Source of the DNA: Volvox africanus
Lineage: Eukaryota; Chlorophyta; Chlorophyceae; Chlamydomonadales; Volvocaceae
NCBI GenBank assembly: GCA_030268105.1
Contig: BSDZ01000045.1
Span: forward strand, 186,001 to 250,000
DNA length: 64,000 bases
Direction: 5' to 3'
In this document: positions 1 to 11,770 of the stretch, piece by piece
Position numbering within the stretch: position 1 is the stretch's first letter
Layout of the letters: each line of letters opens with the position of its first letter
The notes under the pieces: model-generated
Seen by the model: the letters and a program-made list of their open reading frames with translations, nothing else
Told to the model about the DNA's origin: nothing
Database searches by the model: none
Made by a program: the position numbers and the translations under genes

Positions 1-446
1 GATAGGGATGTTAATAATATATAATTAGTAATAGCTAACAATGATAAACAAATACCAATAAATATAAAAAATAGCAATATATAACAATGAATAATATTAA
101 TAACGATATTGTCATGTATGTATGTTCGCGCATATAACTGGGAGCTTTGGATCGCAAAGCAGGTTCTTTGCGTAGATTCAGCCCCAGCACGGCGCCTACG
201 CCTTACGGGTGTTCGCACTTGTCAGCCCGCATGCATTCTGAGTTGCCGTCCTGTTACCGGCAGGATTTTCGTGTTTGGAGTTGGGTCTTTGGCCCTTTCG
301 CTTTTGCCTCTTTTCTCACAGTCGGAGTAATATGTTTTCTTAGTCTTCTCGCGCTCCAGCTCTTGGTCATCTGCGCTCATGCACTCGTATATGCCACACC
401 TGACCGCTTGTATCCCTCTCCCCCCCCCGCCTCTCGCTCTCGGTAG
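1..446. other. no gene seen (intron or upstream DNA)
   Basis: I see no convincing exon here. The first 110 bases are strongly AT-rich with near-repeats of TAATAAT/ATATAA. The last bases (about 415-446) form a polypyrimidine tract ending in TAG, which serves as the acceptor of the first VASt-gene exon in the window. This stretch is therefore probably an intron of that gene, with its N-terminal exons (possibly a GRAM domain) lying left of the window. Confidence 0.5.
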
Positions 447-3400
447 GTTCTGCCTGTACTCCGATGAGCACATTGTGTTCGAGAGCAGCCAGACAATGAC
501 GGACATCCCCTATGGCGACTGCTTCACGGTGGACCAGCGCTGGGACATTAAGAAGGACCCTGACGCGGAGTACGACAGACCCATGGTGGGTGAGTGGGTG
601 GACTGAAAGGAGGAATGAAGGAGGTGGGTGGCTGTGAGTGTGTGGGGGAGGATTCGTGGTTGCGTTTGCATGTATGTGCGGGGCTATGTTTTTGCGTCTG
701 TGTATTCGTGTATGTATGTATGTGTGTATGTTTGTGTGTTCCACTTCTCACTGATCGGGCATCGGGCAGCTCCTCTGCCATACCTTGCCTTACTCTGCCC
801 CAACGGAATGTGTGGTGGCGGGCTATGTGTTTGGGTCTTTGGTGTGGGGGGAACGAGAGGTTAAGAAACTGGTGAGCGGAACGAAGCGGGCGCCCGTGAT
901 TCCACCCTGTGGCTGTGTGGGTAGCCGCGCCAGCAGGTGGTACATCGCGCTATGATATGCGGTATATGCATGTGTGCGCGGGTTACACCCAACTTTAGCG
1001 GCTGGAGAAGGGAAATCAGGGCGACATAATCGTCTGGCCTTTAAATGCATTACAGCATGGCGGTGCTTCTCGCAACCCCCCTGAATCCGGTCCATCGAGT
1101 ATCTGCCTCCATTCTCCTCACGCGCTCCCCGATCTTGTTTGTCGCCATTACTGCTTTCGTTGCATAAATTCCCTCCCATCTGCCTCCACCCTCGTGTATT
1201 CGCCTTCCCCCCTCCGCCTTCTCACATCTCCCCCGCAGATCACGTTCGATCAGCACGTGCGAGTGCCTTTCAGCAATCGCTGTCTGTTTAAAGCCGTGAG
1301 TTAGGTCCGATGGCGGCGCAGCACTCCTTTCTGAAAGAGTGATGGATGCAGATAGGACATGTGCTTGAGAAGCCGTGCACATATGCACTGGAGATGGATC
1401 GAAGGGGGCACCTTATCACACATATAGCCGTGTGAGATGTAGGCTTGATCCGACCACAGCGGGCAGTTCCTTACCGGACCAGCTTGGGCTTGAACCTGGG
1501 GCGGGCGGGGTTTCCGCGGGCTGGCTGCACCCCTTGTGTGAAGCAAAACACCGGTTAGTCTGTGTCGAGCCTCATGTCGGGAGCCGATATGCCGCTGTAC
1601 CGATCTCACTGACTCTTTTGAGTGCTTTTCAACACACGCAAAGATTTGGGGGAGGGCTAACTGGCGTTGCGTCCGCCACGGCAGCAGCTTGTTCGCCAGA
1701 CGCGAGGGCGTCATGTGCTGACCCCCCCCCTGGCTAACACTGTACCGTGTCCATGATGGCCACTGCACCAACACCGATATTCAGACCGTGGACTCCTCCT
1801 CGTGGTTATCACACCGTGATTATCATTATCATATATATCCACCACCACCATCATGATGATGAGATGATAGCCGTAGAGGTATTCATGGCCGCCACTTGGC
1901 GTTGTCGGCACCGGCTAATTGTTTACGTGTACACGTCCATCCCTATACTGCCGACCGATCCCTCCCCTCTTACCTCACTAGCACCGAAACCTGGTGTGGC
2001 TCTTCCGCCTGATCGCAGGTGATTGAGAGCGGTTCCGTGAAACAGGTGCAAGACACGTACTCGCAGTTCGTGGAGCAGTTGAGACCGGTGATGCAGGTGC
2101 GGAGGTGCGGGCATGACGGCTACCGTTGGTTCATGGAGTTCATCGGGCTGCTCGTTGGGGCTGTCCACTTCCAGACCATTTGGCGCATGAGGCAGGACTT
2201 GGGCTAAGTATGATCATTTACTGACCCATGGGTCACAGGAACCCCACATCGTACAGCGCAAACACCGTTCTCGGCAACTGATCCTGCAGCCCGGGGAATC
2301 TGCATTAGCTTACTCGGGAGCCTGTTTCACGCCTCTGATGACTTGTATTCCCGTCGAAATCGCCGAGCTCACGCAGGAGAGGCTGTTGTCACGGAACACA
2401 CTCAGCATGCAGAACCCCGGGGATCCGGTGCCATCACAAACTCCGCGCGTTAACAGTACATTGGGATCGCTGGCGGCGCGGTCCATGCCGCTAGCCCGGT
2501 CTATGCAGTCCATGCGGGTACGCACGCCCGGTGCGGTGCGTCCGGGAGGGGCGTCGGTGAGTCTTGGAGGGAACATGTGCCCCGGGCCCAAGTGCCGCCG
2601 GACCACCTGGGTTGAGGGGCGCTGCTTAAGGGACGCGCTGACGGCCCACTACCGCAAGATGAGCTGAACCGAGTCTGTGCTCTGGCGGTGCACCACTGCC
2701 AATCTCGGCCTTGAGCCTTGCTCGCGCAATCCTCCCTTGTATCCGGTTGCGACATAGGTGGAAGTTCTTTTTCGTATTTCTGTATTGGCACCTTACCTAG
2801 GTATACGACCCCGTTCATATATATATGTGTGTTTTCGTAGGATACCCCGTTACTCTCTCTATATATATATATTTTTGTTTTTTACATACATGTGCGTGTG
2901 TATGTAAGCGTGACAGGGTGGCATTCCTCACCAGGGGCCCACTACCCTGCATGTATCAGGGGTTGCATATTCTGTATCAGCACCCGTTCCCTGAGGCACC
3001 TCTCCCGGCGCAACTGCCCCAGGCCTTCGAAACTGGTGATCCGGGCGAGGGTCCGCTTAGCGACCACCCGGCCCGCCAGTCATTGCGGAATGGCGGCGAG
3101 GGGGTCAGCGAGCCCAGCGTGGGTCGGCTGCTGCTGAGCCTCGGCGGCCGCCTGGTGGAGGGCGCACGCGGCGTGCTGGAGTCCGGCATCGACGTGGTCC
3201 TCAACCTCACCCAGTGCCGCACAACGCCCCAGATGCGCTTCTTGATCGCGCTCGTTGTGATCATGTTTATGGCCAACAGCGCCTGCATGCTGGGGTACCT
3301 TTGGCATGGCTGGTCGGGAGGCAGCGGCGGCAGTGCAGCTGGTGGCAGCGCCGGCACAGTGGCGAATGACATCGCTGCCGTCAAGCCGCTTCTGTCCGAG

Positions 3401-3700
3401 AAAAGTAGTGTCTTATCGGACCTGTCTGCCTATCTGAGTGGTACGGCAGGCCTCGATGGCGGAGCTGGCGGCGCCGCTACCAGTGACGGAACTGAGCCCG
3501 CTGGAATGTCGTACATGGCGCAACGTATGGTATTGCTGCATCAGGAAATGCAACTCTTGCAGGTCCGTATGGAGGTACTGTCCAGGGAGGTCAGCACTGT
3601 CATGGCGCACCTGACGCAGGCGGCGGGCGTGATGGCGGGCGGCGTCGATGCAGCGGCGTCGGCATCCGCCGGCGACGGCAGAGCCGGAGGTGAACTGTAA
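447..3700 (+). CDS. VASt-domain (GRAMD1/Lam/VAD1-like) membrane-anchored protein, 3' part
   Basis: Five exons are supported: 447-585, 1239-1295, 2019-2096, 2377-2556 and a last exon starting at 2960, 2981 or 3023 (all three acceptors keep the frame) and stopping at TAA 3698-3700. All junctions are phase 0 with GT-AG borders. Exon 1 carries the VASt-type string DIPYGDCFTVDQRW, exon 2 HVRVPFSNRCLFKA and exon 3 ESGSVKQVQDTYSQFVEQL; together they match the second half of a VASt domain, a START-like sterol/lipid-binding fold. The last exon encodes a hydrophobic segment of about 24 residues (around 3232-3303, RFLIALVVIMFMANSACMLG), then a Gly/Ser linker and a heptad-like tail (LLHQEMQLLQVRMEVLSREV). 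Family members usually sit in the ER membrane by such a C-terminal anchor and move sterols at contact sites; that role is inferred. The N-terminal part, including any GRAM domain, is outside the window. Intron positions are sound, but the exact start of the last exon is not. Confidence 0.68.
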
Positions 3701-6493
3701 ACTAAGTCTCCAGGCTAAAGCATGGTTTGGAGATGGATGGAAGGACAGGAGGGCGGGTCGGAGTCGATTCCGGCCGTTCACTGTCTCGGCAGCAGTGCTT
3801 ATGCTGCAAACTGAAGATGGCACTGGTGTGCGCGATGGGTTGGGTCATGCTTCATTTCGCTTCCCTCATGTAGATATGGTAGATATGTATAGCTCGCAAG
3901 GGAATCACGGCGGGGCAGCTGACGGAGCTGCTGTGGAGCTGCTGAGGAGCTGAGCCTTGCGGGCCTCGCGCATGGGTCGACTGGCTCGGTTGTCCAACTA
4001 GCCATTCGCACCCTTACACGCATAGATAAGAGGAAGGGGTAACTGGCTTTGCGTCCGCCACGGCAACGCACACTGTGCGAGCTGCAGGGCGCGATGCCAA
4101 GCATCAAATCATGTTTTAAAATCTGCCAGCATCCAACCTTATAACGCGTCCCAGAGCGGCTCCCGATTCCGTACGTGGTGTTCGGCGGCACAGGCACATA
4201 CGACCTTGCGTAGCACTGAACCGAACAGGTTAAGTGCCGTTTTTTGTTGTGAATGCATAAGCTTAGCGTACAGCACCAATGATCCGGTGCTTACAGAGCC
4301 GTATAGTCACTGTATGGGGAGGAGACCGTGCGCTTCTCGTTCGATTGAAGCCACTTTCAGTGCGGCCGACGTGCGGCCCCGTCTGTTCCACCGCTAGCTC
4401 TGCTTTCTAGCGGTGGAACCACACGCCGGGAGGTCCGGATGGGCCGCGGTGTGCTCGGACGGTCGCTTGTTCACAGTGGGCCCACTGGTGTGCGCGTGTC
4501 GGAACGAAGTCGGAACGCAGGGTCGTGATGAAGGAGGGGACGGGATGAAACTAGCGATGCTCTGTGAAGGGTCGCGGTCATGCGCGCCGCGCCCTGAACT
4601 GGGCCTGCTATTAGTCTGGGGCCTAGTAGTCCTAGTAGTCCTCAAGCGCCGGGTATCGACTGAGTGGCCCAAGGGTGGGGCGTGAAGCACAAAGCGAAGG
4701 GGGCCAGGTCGCGGGAGTTGTGCCCTGAAAATGGGACACAAGGAGCTTACACACTTGAGGCCCGGAGGCGGCTGCACTATGGAAACAACCAACGGAGAGC
4801 GCACGTATGGACCGACGGCGCGACGGGCGGGATAGGGCAGGACGAGTGGGCAGGACGCCTTCAGGCGCTGCAAAGATCGGTCCAGACAGTGGGTTTGCGT
4901 TGATCTGCTTGTTAGCGGTTGCTGTTGACCATGATCGGGGTACAAGGTAAGGGATCATTCATGCTACCTGCGGAACTGCCTGTCACCGCGCTTCCCCCTG
5001 GTGGTCCTCTGGAGGCAAGGCGCAGTTCCTATCCCGGAGTAGCTTCTGCCGGCCTGCTGGGAACGTGTGATGTAGCCGCGTCTGGTTGCGTCGTGCGTTG
5101 CGTTTCAAACCGCGATGACGTGACGCAGCAGCAGCAGCTTTTGATGACGTGGAGCGCGGAAGAGGAGAAAGCCCTGGAGTAATGGGCCCCAAAAGTAATT
5201 AATCGGCAATATATGCATCACGTGCTCCTCCACTCCGCATGGGGTTTTCGGGCCGGCCTCTGGTGCACGCTGCGCTGGTCCGCATAGGAGTCGGGTTTAC
5301 TTGGTGCATAGGTCATTTTGGTAGGCACTGCATTATTGGCTGTCAGCTTTATGTTGGGTGTTGGGTGAACACCGGGTGCGGTGACGACCGCTGTCTCCAT
5401 CATCGCGCCCACTTGCCCTGCATTGTTTTTCATGTGCAGTTGGATATGCGGTTGGTTTTCCTCTGATTTGCCTCTCCCGGCTCTGCTGTGTCGGTTTGTA
5501 TGTGTGTATATGAGTGGGTTCGTTTGCTGGAGCGTTGTACCGGGCATTTATTATATGTCAGGTTATGAAGAGTGGGCCACTGCACTCTTTTTGGACTCTT
5601 CGGTCAGCCAAATCAACGGACTAAATTTGCGGAATCATAACGCGCGCTCCGGGTGCAAAGTAAATGCGCGTCTGGAGATGCAGCTTGTGCATAATGACGA
5701 CATCATTTCGTTCTGCATGTATAAAGTGAAATCTACGGATTTCACTCCCTAAAGTGAAATCTACGGATTTACCCTCCTGCACCGTGCCTGGCCTTTGCCA
5801 ATAAATTCGGCGCATGCATATTCAAGGTAAGAGCATGCTGCATGCACTCCGGGGCCATTGTCTCGTATGGTTTTGGCTGCCGAAATTAAATGAAAGTAAA
5901 AGGGTGTCAAGGGTGCCTGCTTTCGCTCTTCTATGTCTTGTGTGTGTATATGCATTAATGGCTGCGAAGGGTAATTGCAGCACACTGCCTCCCGCAGGCT
6001 GACGGGTCCGCCTTGATTAAAAAAGTGGACGCTGGTAAATTTTGGCCTTTTATCGTCGCTGTTGAAATACTTCTTAAGTTGGTGGTGGTGGTGGTGGGTG
6101 GTGGTGGGTGCATGGAAATTTATGGAGGCGCGTGGGCAGGCAGGAAGCATGCAAGTGTGCACTGTTGGCAAAATTCCCTACCGACCTATTACTTCCTCAC
6201 AGCATGGCGCCGATATTCGGATATGTCCTCAACATCCCTTAACATTTGCAAGAATTGTTTGGGTTGCACCAAACAATCCTGGGGATTCCATGCCGTCCTG
6301 CAACACTTCTTCCGGGAACATGTTTTGAGGAAGTCGGTAGTTGGTATCATTAGTCAATATTATGCAACAACAACGCTTTTTTCTGACGTTACCACTTAAG
6401 TTTCCTAAAACGTTTCTACCAAACGGTGTGAACTACACTTGTATTGAAGCCCAAAATGCCAAGGGGTTGGCAACATCGATCGGCCCCATCTTT
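3701..6493. other. intergenic, no gene seen
   Basis: No exon chain with consistent splice phases is visible on either strand. It holds small repeats: a 21-bp unit repeated at 5722-5742 and 5750-5770 (begins TAAAGTGAAATC), and a GT-rich run near 6080-6110. A 26-bp segment at 4040-4065 also occurs, with one mismatch, at 1658-1683 in the VASt gene intron. Short ATG-plus-donor combinations (4931, 5815) lead nowhere. Confidence 0.5.
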
Positions 6494-6670
6494 GTGCCCC
6501 CACACCCAGCCACCTCAATTGCTGCGGCTGCTGTAGTATGCCATATGGATCTAATGGAAGGAAGGGTTGTGAACAAGCTGTGTATGCCAAGATGGAACAC
6601 ACAACTAGATAGGCTACGTTAACGTTGCATACAGCAGCCTCAGCAGTTGACATGGTTGGGTGGGGGGCAC
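6494..6670. repeat. imperfect foldback (inverted repeat, ~45-nt arms)
   Basis: The left arm 6494-6540 starts GTGCCCCCACACCC and ends GGCTGCTGTAGTATG. The right arm 6627-6670, read on the other strand, starts GTGCCCCCCACCC and ends GGCTGCTGTATGC. About 85 bases separate the arms, and inside them a second small inverted pair (GTTGTG...CACAAC) can extend the stem. It could be the remnant of a small non-autonomous DNA transposon or a precursor hairpin of a small RNA. No flanking target duplication was recognised. Confidence 0.55.
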
Positions 6671-7345
6671 CAACCCACCCTTCTTGCATATACCCCAACA
6701 AGTGTTGCCGCCTGAGCCACCAAGCCACCTCCTCTCCTCCCTGTCCTGCCTGACCTGTCAGCTATCCACGGGAACAGCTGTTAGTCCCAATTTCTGACGG
6801 GACGGGACTGGTGCCCACCTCTATCTCAACCTGGGCAGTGGAAATCCTTAACATTCTCAACGATCAGGTTCTTGGCTCGGTTGGAAACGGTGATCTCCGC
6901 ATCAGTAGTCGCAGGACTAGTCGCACCTGACTGCAGCACCTCTTCTCCCATAGATTCTCGAACATTCATGCCCAGGACTAGGACGAGTAATTATGCAAAT
7001 CCAGAGGCCGCGCTAACCGATACTTACTCATTGCAGCAATTACTCATAGGAATGATCAGCAATAAAGGCGGCAACATGAAGTACTCTGTTGGTTTCGGCT
7101 TGTATCTCGTCATCAGCGACCTTAGCCAAATGGTTGTTAAGGGTCCTCGCGTCGGCACAATTGTTCGACTGACTTACACGAATCGGCGCGCGTTGGCCAT
7201 ACGTACATGCTCAACAATGACTGGGTATCAAAACGATTTGGCTAGTTCGCTATTAACAGTGATTGTTTTAACGTCAACAATATGTGTGTACGGAAATAAC
7301 AGCCATATATATTAGTAATTATGTATATACTCATTATACTGATAC

Positions 7346-7430
7346 CTATACTTATACTTATACTTATACTTATACTTATTATACTTATTATACTTATTAT
7401 ACTTATTATACTTATTATACTTATTATTAA
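7346..7430. repeat. CTTATA / CTTATTATA microsatellite
   Basis: About 85 bp of CTTATA units passing into CTTATTATA units. It is AT-rich, low-complexity DNA without coding value. Confidence 0.9.
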
Positions 7431-8094
7431 TATGGTGTGGATCGGTAGGCATGCATCCGGTAGGTATATACGTCAGATAGAACCTTGTTTTGCTTGCTTG
7501 AGGGGGGATGAATTGTTGTATCTCTGTTATATCCGCCTACAAATGCATGCAGCAAGTAGAGGCCCGATCGAAAGATGTCCAGACAGAGCAATTGACAAGG
7601 TCCATGCATCCCAGATACGATCCTGCCCGCGCATCATATGTAGACACCCCATTCATTACAAGACATAATATGAAATGACCAGAAGATTCACACGTACACG
7701 TACGGGGTGGGTGCTAAATGTATACGTAGGCCCTTCGAACACGCACCTGCACTCGCTGGCTTTGAAGTGACATGCATCATGGGATTTAGTTAGACCCAAT
7801 AGAATCAATAGAACCAATCGATCATGCAAATCAACTATTACGCACTCATCCCCGGCAGGACCACACAAGCAACTTATGTACGGCCATGCATCATAAATAC
7901 TTTGATACGGTACGGTGTTGCACTTATCTATCTGCCACTGATGTTATATGTCATATTTAGATGAGTGATGATGACCGCCATCACTCACACATACACGCAC
8001 ACAGCAGGCAGGCAGGCAGGCAGGGTCGGATGCCAGGTCGCAAATGACATCATTGTTGTATCTCTGTATATCTGTGATATCCCGGATACTAACC

Positions 8095-8442
8095 CTCCCT
8101 GCCCCATCCAGACACCAGAAATCCCATCCAGGATCTTCCTCCTCAACCGAAAAACTCTCTGCCTCCTCGAGGGGGTTGTCTGTGTCCCCTTTGAGGGCGC
8201 CCAACCCCGTGTCGTGGTGCAACCCTGCAGTCAGGTCCGCGGCGGCTGCTGGAGTTCCAGCAGCAGTGGCATCGGTAGAACCTGCCGAGGCGGTGGCCGT
8301 GGCCGCGCTGCCGCCAGCAGCCGGCGTCTTATCCTGGCTCACTCCCAGAGACCGAATAACGGGTGGCAGCGCCCTCAGCAACTCAATAGTAAAGTCGATC
8401 TCAAATATGAAAAGCCCAGATGGAGGGGTAGCCAGGGTCAAC
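8095..8442 (-). CDS. putative unrecognised exon
   Basis: On the minus strand a CACACACACAG acceptor precedes an open frame that reads LTLATPPSGLFIFEIDF, then an Ala/Thr/Gly-rich stretch and an acidic end (EEAESFSVEEEDPGWDFW). A GTTAGT donor lies near 8094. A second minus-strand stretch at about 8660-8757 (LLIDDCCSETPALDMYRIEA) and a third around 8530-8600 (VPLAVAWALVLLMDFESS) also look protein-like, but I could not join all three with consistent phases. The family is not recognised. If real, this gene would run divergently from, and partly overlap, the 5' side of the PNG1 exons. Confidence 0.28.
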
Positions 8443-8742
8443 CTGTGTGTGTGGGAGGGGAGGTGTCATCGGGGTGGTGATGAGCTGCTCCAGGGAATGC
8501 GTTGTAAGGCACAGCTTGACGCGGTCTTGATGTTTTTTACATGAGCTTTCAAAATCCATCAACAGGACCAGGGCCCATGCCACTGCTAAGGGCACCGTCC
8601 GCTGCATGAATGCGGGTCAGACGGACTGTCAAAATCGGTCACATACACACACATGCAGCATGAGGACTGCCTCATTCAGCACTCCAGCTTCAATACGGTA
8701 CATATCTAAAGCTGGTGTTTCGCTGCAGCAGTCATCTATCAG

Positions 8743-10832
8743 CAGCGTTAGCGCCGTGATGCCACTGGCTCGCATGCGTGCGGTCGTGGACGCAGAGGAG
8801 GCGCTGGCCTCACGGCTGGGTCCCGATGTGACCTCGCCGGCCAAGGAGGCCCTTCTGGCCAAGAAATTTCTCCAGTGCTTCAAGACCGAGTTTTTCAGCT
8901 GGGTGAGCGCCGCTGCTGGTAATGATATTGGCCCTCAGACCTACTGATACTGGCACATCGCTGCGGATGTTGCTCCCGTCGCTCCTGCTGATATGATTCC
9001 CACGGTGTTTTTCCCTTGATGATTCCCAAGGTGTTTGTGTCGCTCATGTCACTCATGTCACTCATGTCGTTCATGTCGCTCATGTCACTCATGTCGCTCA
9101 TGTCGCTCATGTCACTCATGTCACTCATGTCACTCATGTCCCTCATGTCACTCATGTCGCTCATGTCACTCATGTCACTCATGTCGCTCATGGCACTCAT
9201 GTCGCTCATGTCCCTCATGTCACTCATGTCGCTCATGTCACTCATGTCACTCATGTCGCTCATGTCACTCATGTCACTCATGTCGCTCATGTCACTCATG
9301 TCACTCATGTCACTCATGTCGCTCATGTCGCTCATGTCGCTCATGTCGCTCATGTCACTCATGTCGCTCATGTCACTCATGTCACTCATGTCGCTCATGT
9401 CGCTCATGTCGCTCATGTCGCTCATGTCGCTCATGTCGCTCATGTCGCTCATGTCACTCATGTCACTCATGTCACTCATGTCGCTCATGTCGCTCATGTC
9501 GCTCATGTCCCTCATGTCACTCATGTCACTCATGTCGCTCATGTCACTCATGTCACTCATGTCACTCATGTCGCTCATGTCGCTCATGTCGCTCATGTCG
9601 CTCATGTCACTCATGTCGCTCATGTCACTCATGTCACTCATGTCGCTCATGTCGCTCATGTCCCTCATGTCCCTCATGTCACTCATGTCGCTCATGTCAC
9701 TCATGTCACTCATGTCACTCATGTCGCTCATGTCACTCATGTCACTCATGTCACTCATGTCGCTCATGTCGCTCATGTCGCTCATGTCGCTCATGTCGCT
9801 CATGTCACTCATGTCACTCATGTCACTCATGTCGCTCATGTCACTCATGTCACTCATGTCACTCATGTCGCTCATGTCATTCATGTCACTCATGTCGCTC
9901 ATGTCGCTCATGTCGCTCATGTCTTTCATGTCACTCATGTCACTCATGTCACTCATGTCACTCATGTCGCTCATGTCACTCATGTCACTCATGTCACTCA
10001 TGTCGCTCATGTCACTCATGTCACTCATGTCACTCATGTCGCTCATGTCATTCATGTCACTCATGTCGCTCATGTCGCTCATGTCGCTCATGTCTTTCAT
10101 GTCACTCATGTCGCTCATGTCGCTCATGTCACTCATGTCACTCATGTCACTCATGTCACTCATGTCGCTCATGTCACTCATGTCACTCATGTCGCTCATG
10201 TCACTCATGTCACTCATGTCACTCATGTCGCTCATGTCACTCATGTCACTCATGTCGCTCATGTCGCTCATGTCGCTCATGTCGCTCATGTCGCTCATGT
10301 CACTCATGTCGCTCATGTCACTCATGTCACTCATGTCACTCATGTCACATCCACACGCAACTGGAAATACAGCGGCTGTCACAGGGAACGAGCGCCTCCG
10401 TCTCACACTGTCGGCACCTCGTTTATTTGTGCGGCATACGGGGTTTTGCCTCACCTGTTTGTTGTTCCGCCATCTAAGCCACAGCGCCTCCACCCAGCTC
10501 CCGTCATCCACTCTTCTTGTTATGATGGTGTTTAATACCACACACGCCCTTCACTAAAATTTCCACTAAACCTGGACCTCTGTGACAGGTGGATACGCTC
10601 CCGTGCTCACGCTGCGGCAGCACAGCCACCCACCCCGGGGGCACCGTGCAGCCGTTGGCAGGGCAGCGCGCCCGCATGGCGGAACACGTGGAACTACATT
10701 ACTGCTCTGCATGCGGCGCAGCCACGCGGTTTCCCCGTTTCAACAACCCGGGAAAGCTGCTCCAGGAGGGATGCCGGCGGGGCCGCTGTGGAGAATGGGC
10801 CAACGCGTTCTTGCTCTGCTGCCGTGTGGCGG
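8743..10832 (+). CDS. PNG1: peptide:N-glycanase (PNGase/NGLY1 family), partial
   Basis: Two exons are clear: one ending at 8902 (start near 8743; frame through MPLARMRAVVDAEEAL to KTEFFSW) and 10589-10832. They join in phase 0 to give FFSW-VDTLPCSRCGS, the typical PNGase border. The second exon holds the zinc site (CSRC ... CSAC), the TRFPRFNNPGKLL stretch and the GRCGEWAN motif with the nucleophilic Cys of the transglutaminase-like core. PNGase removes N-glycans from misfolded glycoproteins in the cytosol during ER-associated degradation. The exon ends in phase 1 after CCRVAG at a GTGGGC donor. The next exon should carry the catalytic His and Asp (a DHVW-like motif) but I cannot find it before the retrotransposon at 12318 or after 26584, and no N-terminal exons are evident. 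The locus may be a broken gene copy, or the missing exons may be too diverged to see. The intron carries a large satellite. Confidence 0.85.
9041..10346. repeat. 9-bp satellite array (ATGTCRCTC)n in PNG1 intron
   Basis: About 145 head-to-tail copies of ATGTC(A/G)CTC. The main variable base is A or G, with rarer CCC, ATT and TTT variants. The rare ATTC and TTTC variants recur at exactly 171 bp spacing (9878 and 10049; 9924 and 10095), so a block of 19 units was duplicated. The array lies wholly between the GTGAGC donor at 8903 and the acceptor ending at 10588. Because the unit is a multiple of three without stop codons, both strands give long open frames (Met-Ser-Asp and Met-Ser-Leu repeats) that are not genes. 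Confidence 0.97.
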
Positions 10833-11770
10833 GTGGGCACAGTGGGTTGTGGTAGTGGTAATGGTAGTGGTAGTGGAGGTGATGGTGGTGGGGACTCTGG
10901 CGTGGTGGTTCTCATGACACCGGTATATGGGGATATCACGAGAATCCGTGAGGAGCAAGAAATGCCTATGGGGTGCTGGACGGTGCTTTGGAGTCGGGCG
11001 CGGCGGCAGCAGCTATTTGCATTGTGCTTTTGGTGGGCAGCCTTGCTTGCTCCGTGCAGCCAAGCATGTATGGTCCTGGTAGGTTGCCATTATCACTTGT
11101 GCATACATGCATTCAAGCATATGTATGCGTGTGTCTTTGCGTATGTGCGTGCGTGGTGTGTGTGTGTGTGTGCCTGCGCTGTGGCTACGATCAGCAGGAT
11201 GTTCAGGATGATCCGCAGAATGTGTCACCACATGCCCTGGTTACGTGGACAGGGATCCCCGTGCTGCATTAGGTTCATTAGGGTATTTATTAGGGTAATA
11301 GATAAGATGGGCTTGCAACACGCACAGAACCTTGTTCTACCTGCCCTCCCTATCCATGCACCTGTTTTCCTGCTGCTGCCCATCTGGATTGCTTGTGTGC
11401 TGACTGGGCTGTCCGGCTCGCTTGGTCTGTCCTGGCCCAGATTCATTGTTTAGCTTATAGGCCTGTGCTCTGCCGTTGCTGGCTGGTGTGCAGGTGCGTG
11501 CCTGCTTCATCTTGAAGGCCAGCAGGCGATGTAGTGGAGATTTTTTTAAGCAATAAGCAAACTGCTTTGCTTTGAGTGGGTAAAGATGTAAATAAGTATC
11601 TTAGGCCATAAGTCGCCCATGCTCCATGGGAGATCTTGAAATGCCTGCAACTTCTACCATGATCCCATTGCTCTTACTATGACAACGCTCGGCATTGGGC
11701 GTTGAGAGTCATTGAAAGCCCTCAACCAGTCCCGTATCAATGTCTAAGCTCTAACTTCTTAGGCACCTAT
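10833..11770. other. no gene seen; simple repeats
   Basis: After the PNG1 donor the sequence holds a GGTAGT/GGTGAT-type run (about 10848-10895) and GT-rich DNA (about 11120-11175). I searched it by eye for a continuation of PNG1 (WTDHVW-like coding) and found none. Confidence 0.5.

Noticed and set aside
4394..4945. 183-codon minus-strand frame
   Set aside because: No splice context, odd Arg/Pro/Ser composition and no family resemblance.
9878..10095. 171-bp periodicity suggesting a centromeric alpha-satellite
   Set aside because: It is 19 copies of a 9-bp unit seen once as a block duplication inside an intron; the match to 171 bp is coincidence.
9041..10346. CRISPR-like array
   Set aside because: The units are contiguous 9-mers without unique spacers, in a eukaryotic intron.
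8895..10557. Long open frames (Met-Ser-Asp and Met-Ser-Leu repeats) on both strands
   Set aside because: They are products of the stop-free 9-bp satellite inside the PNG1 intron, not genes.
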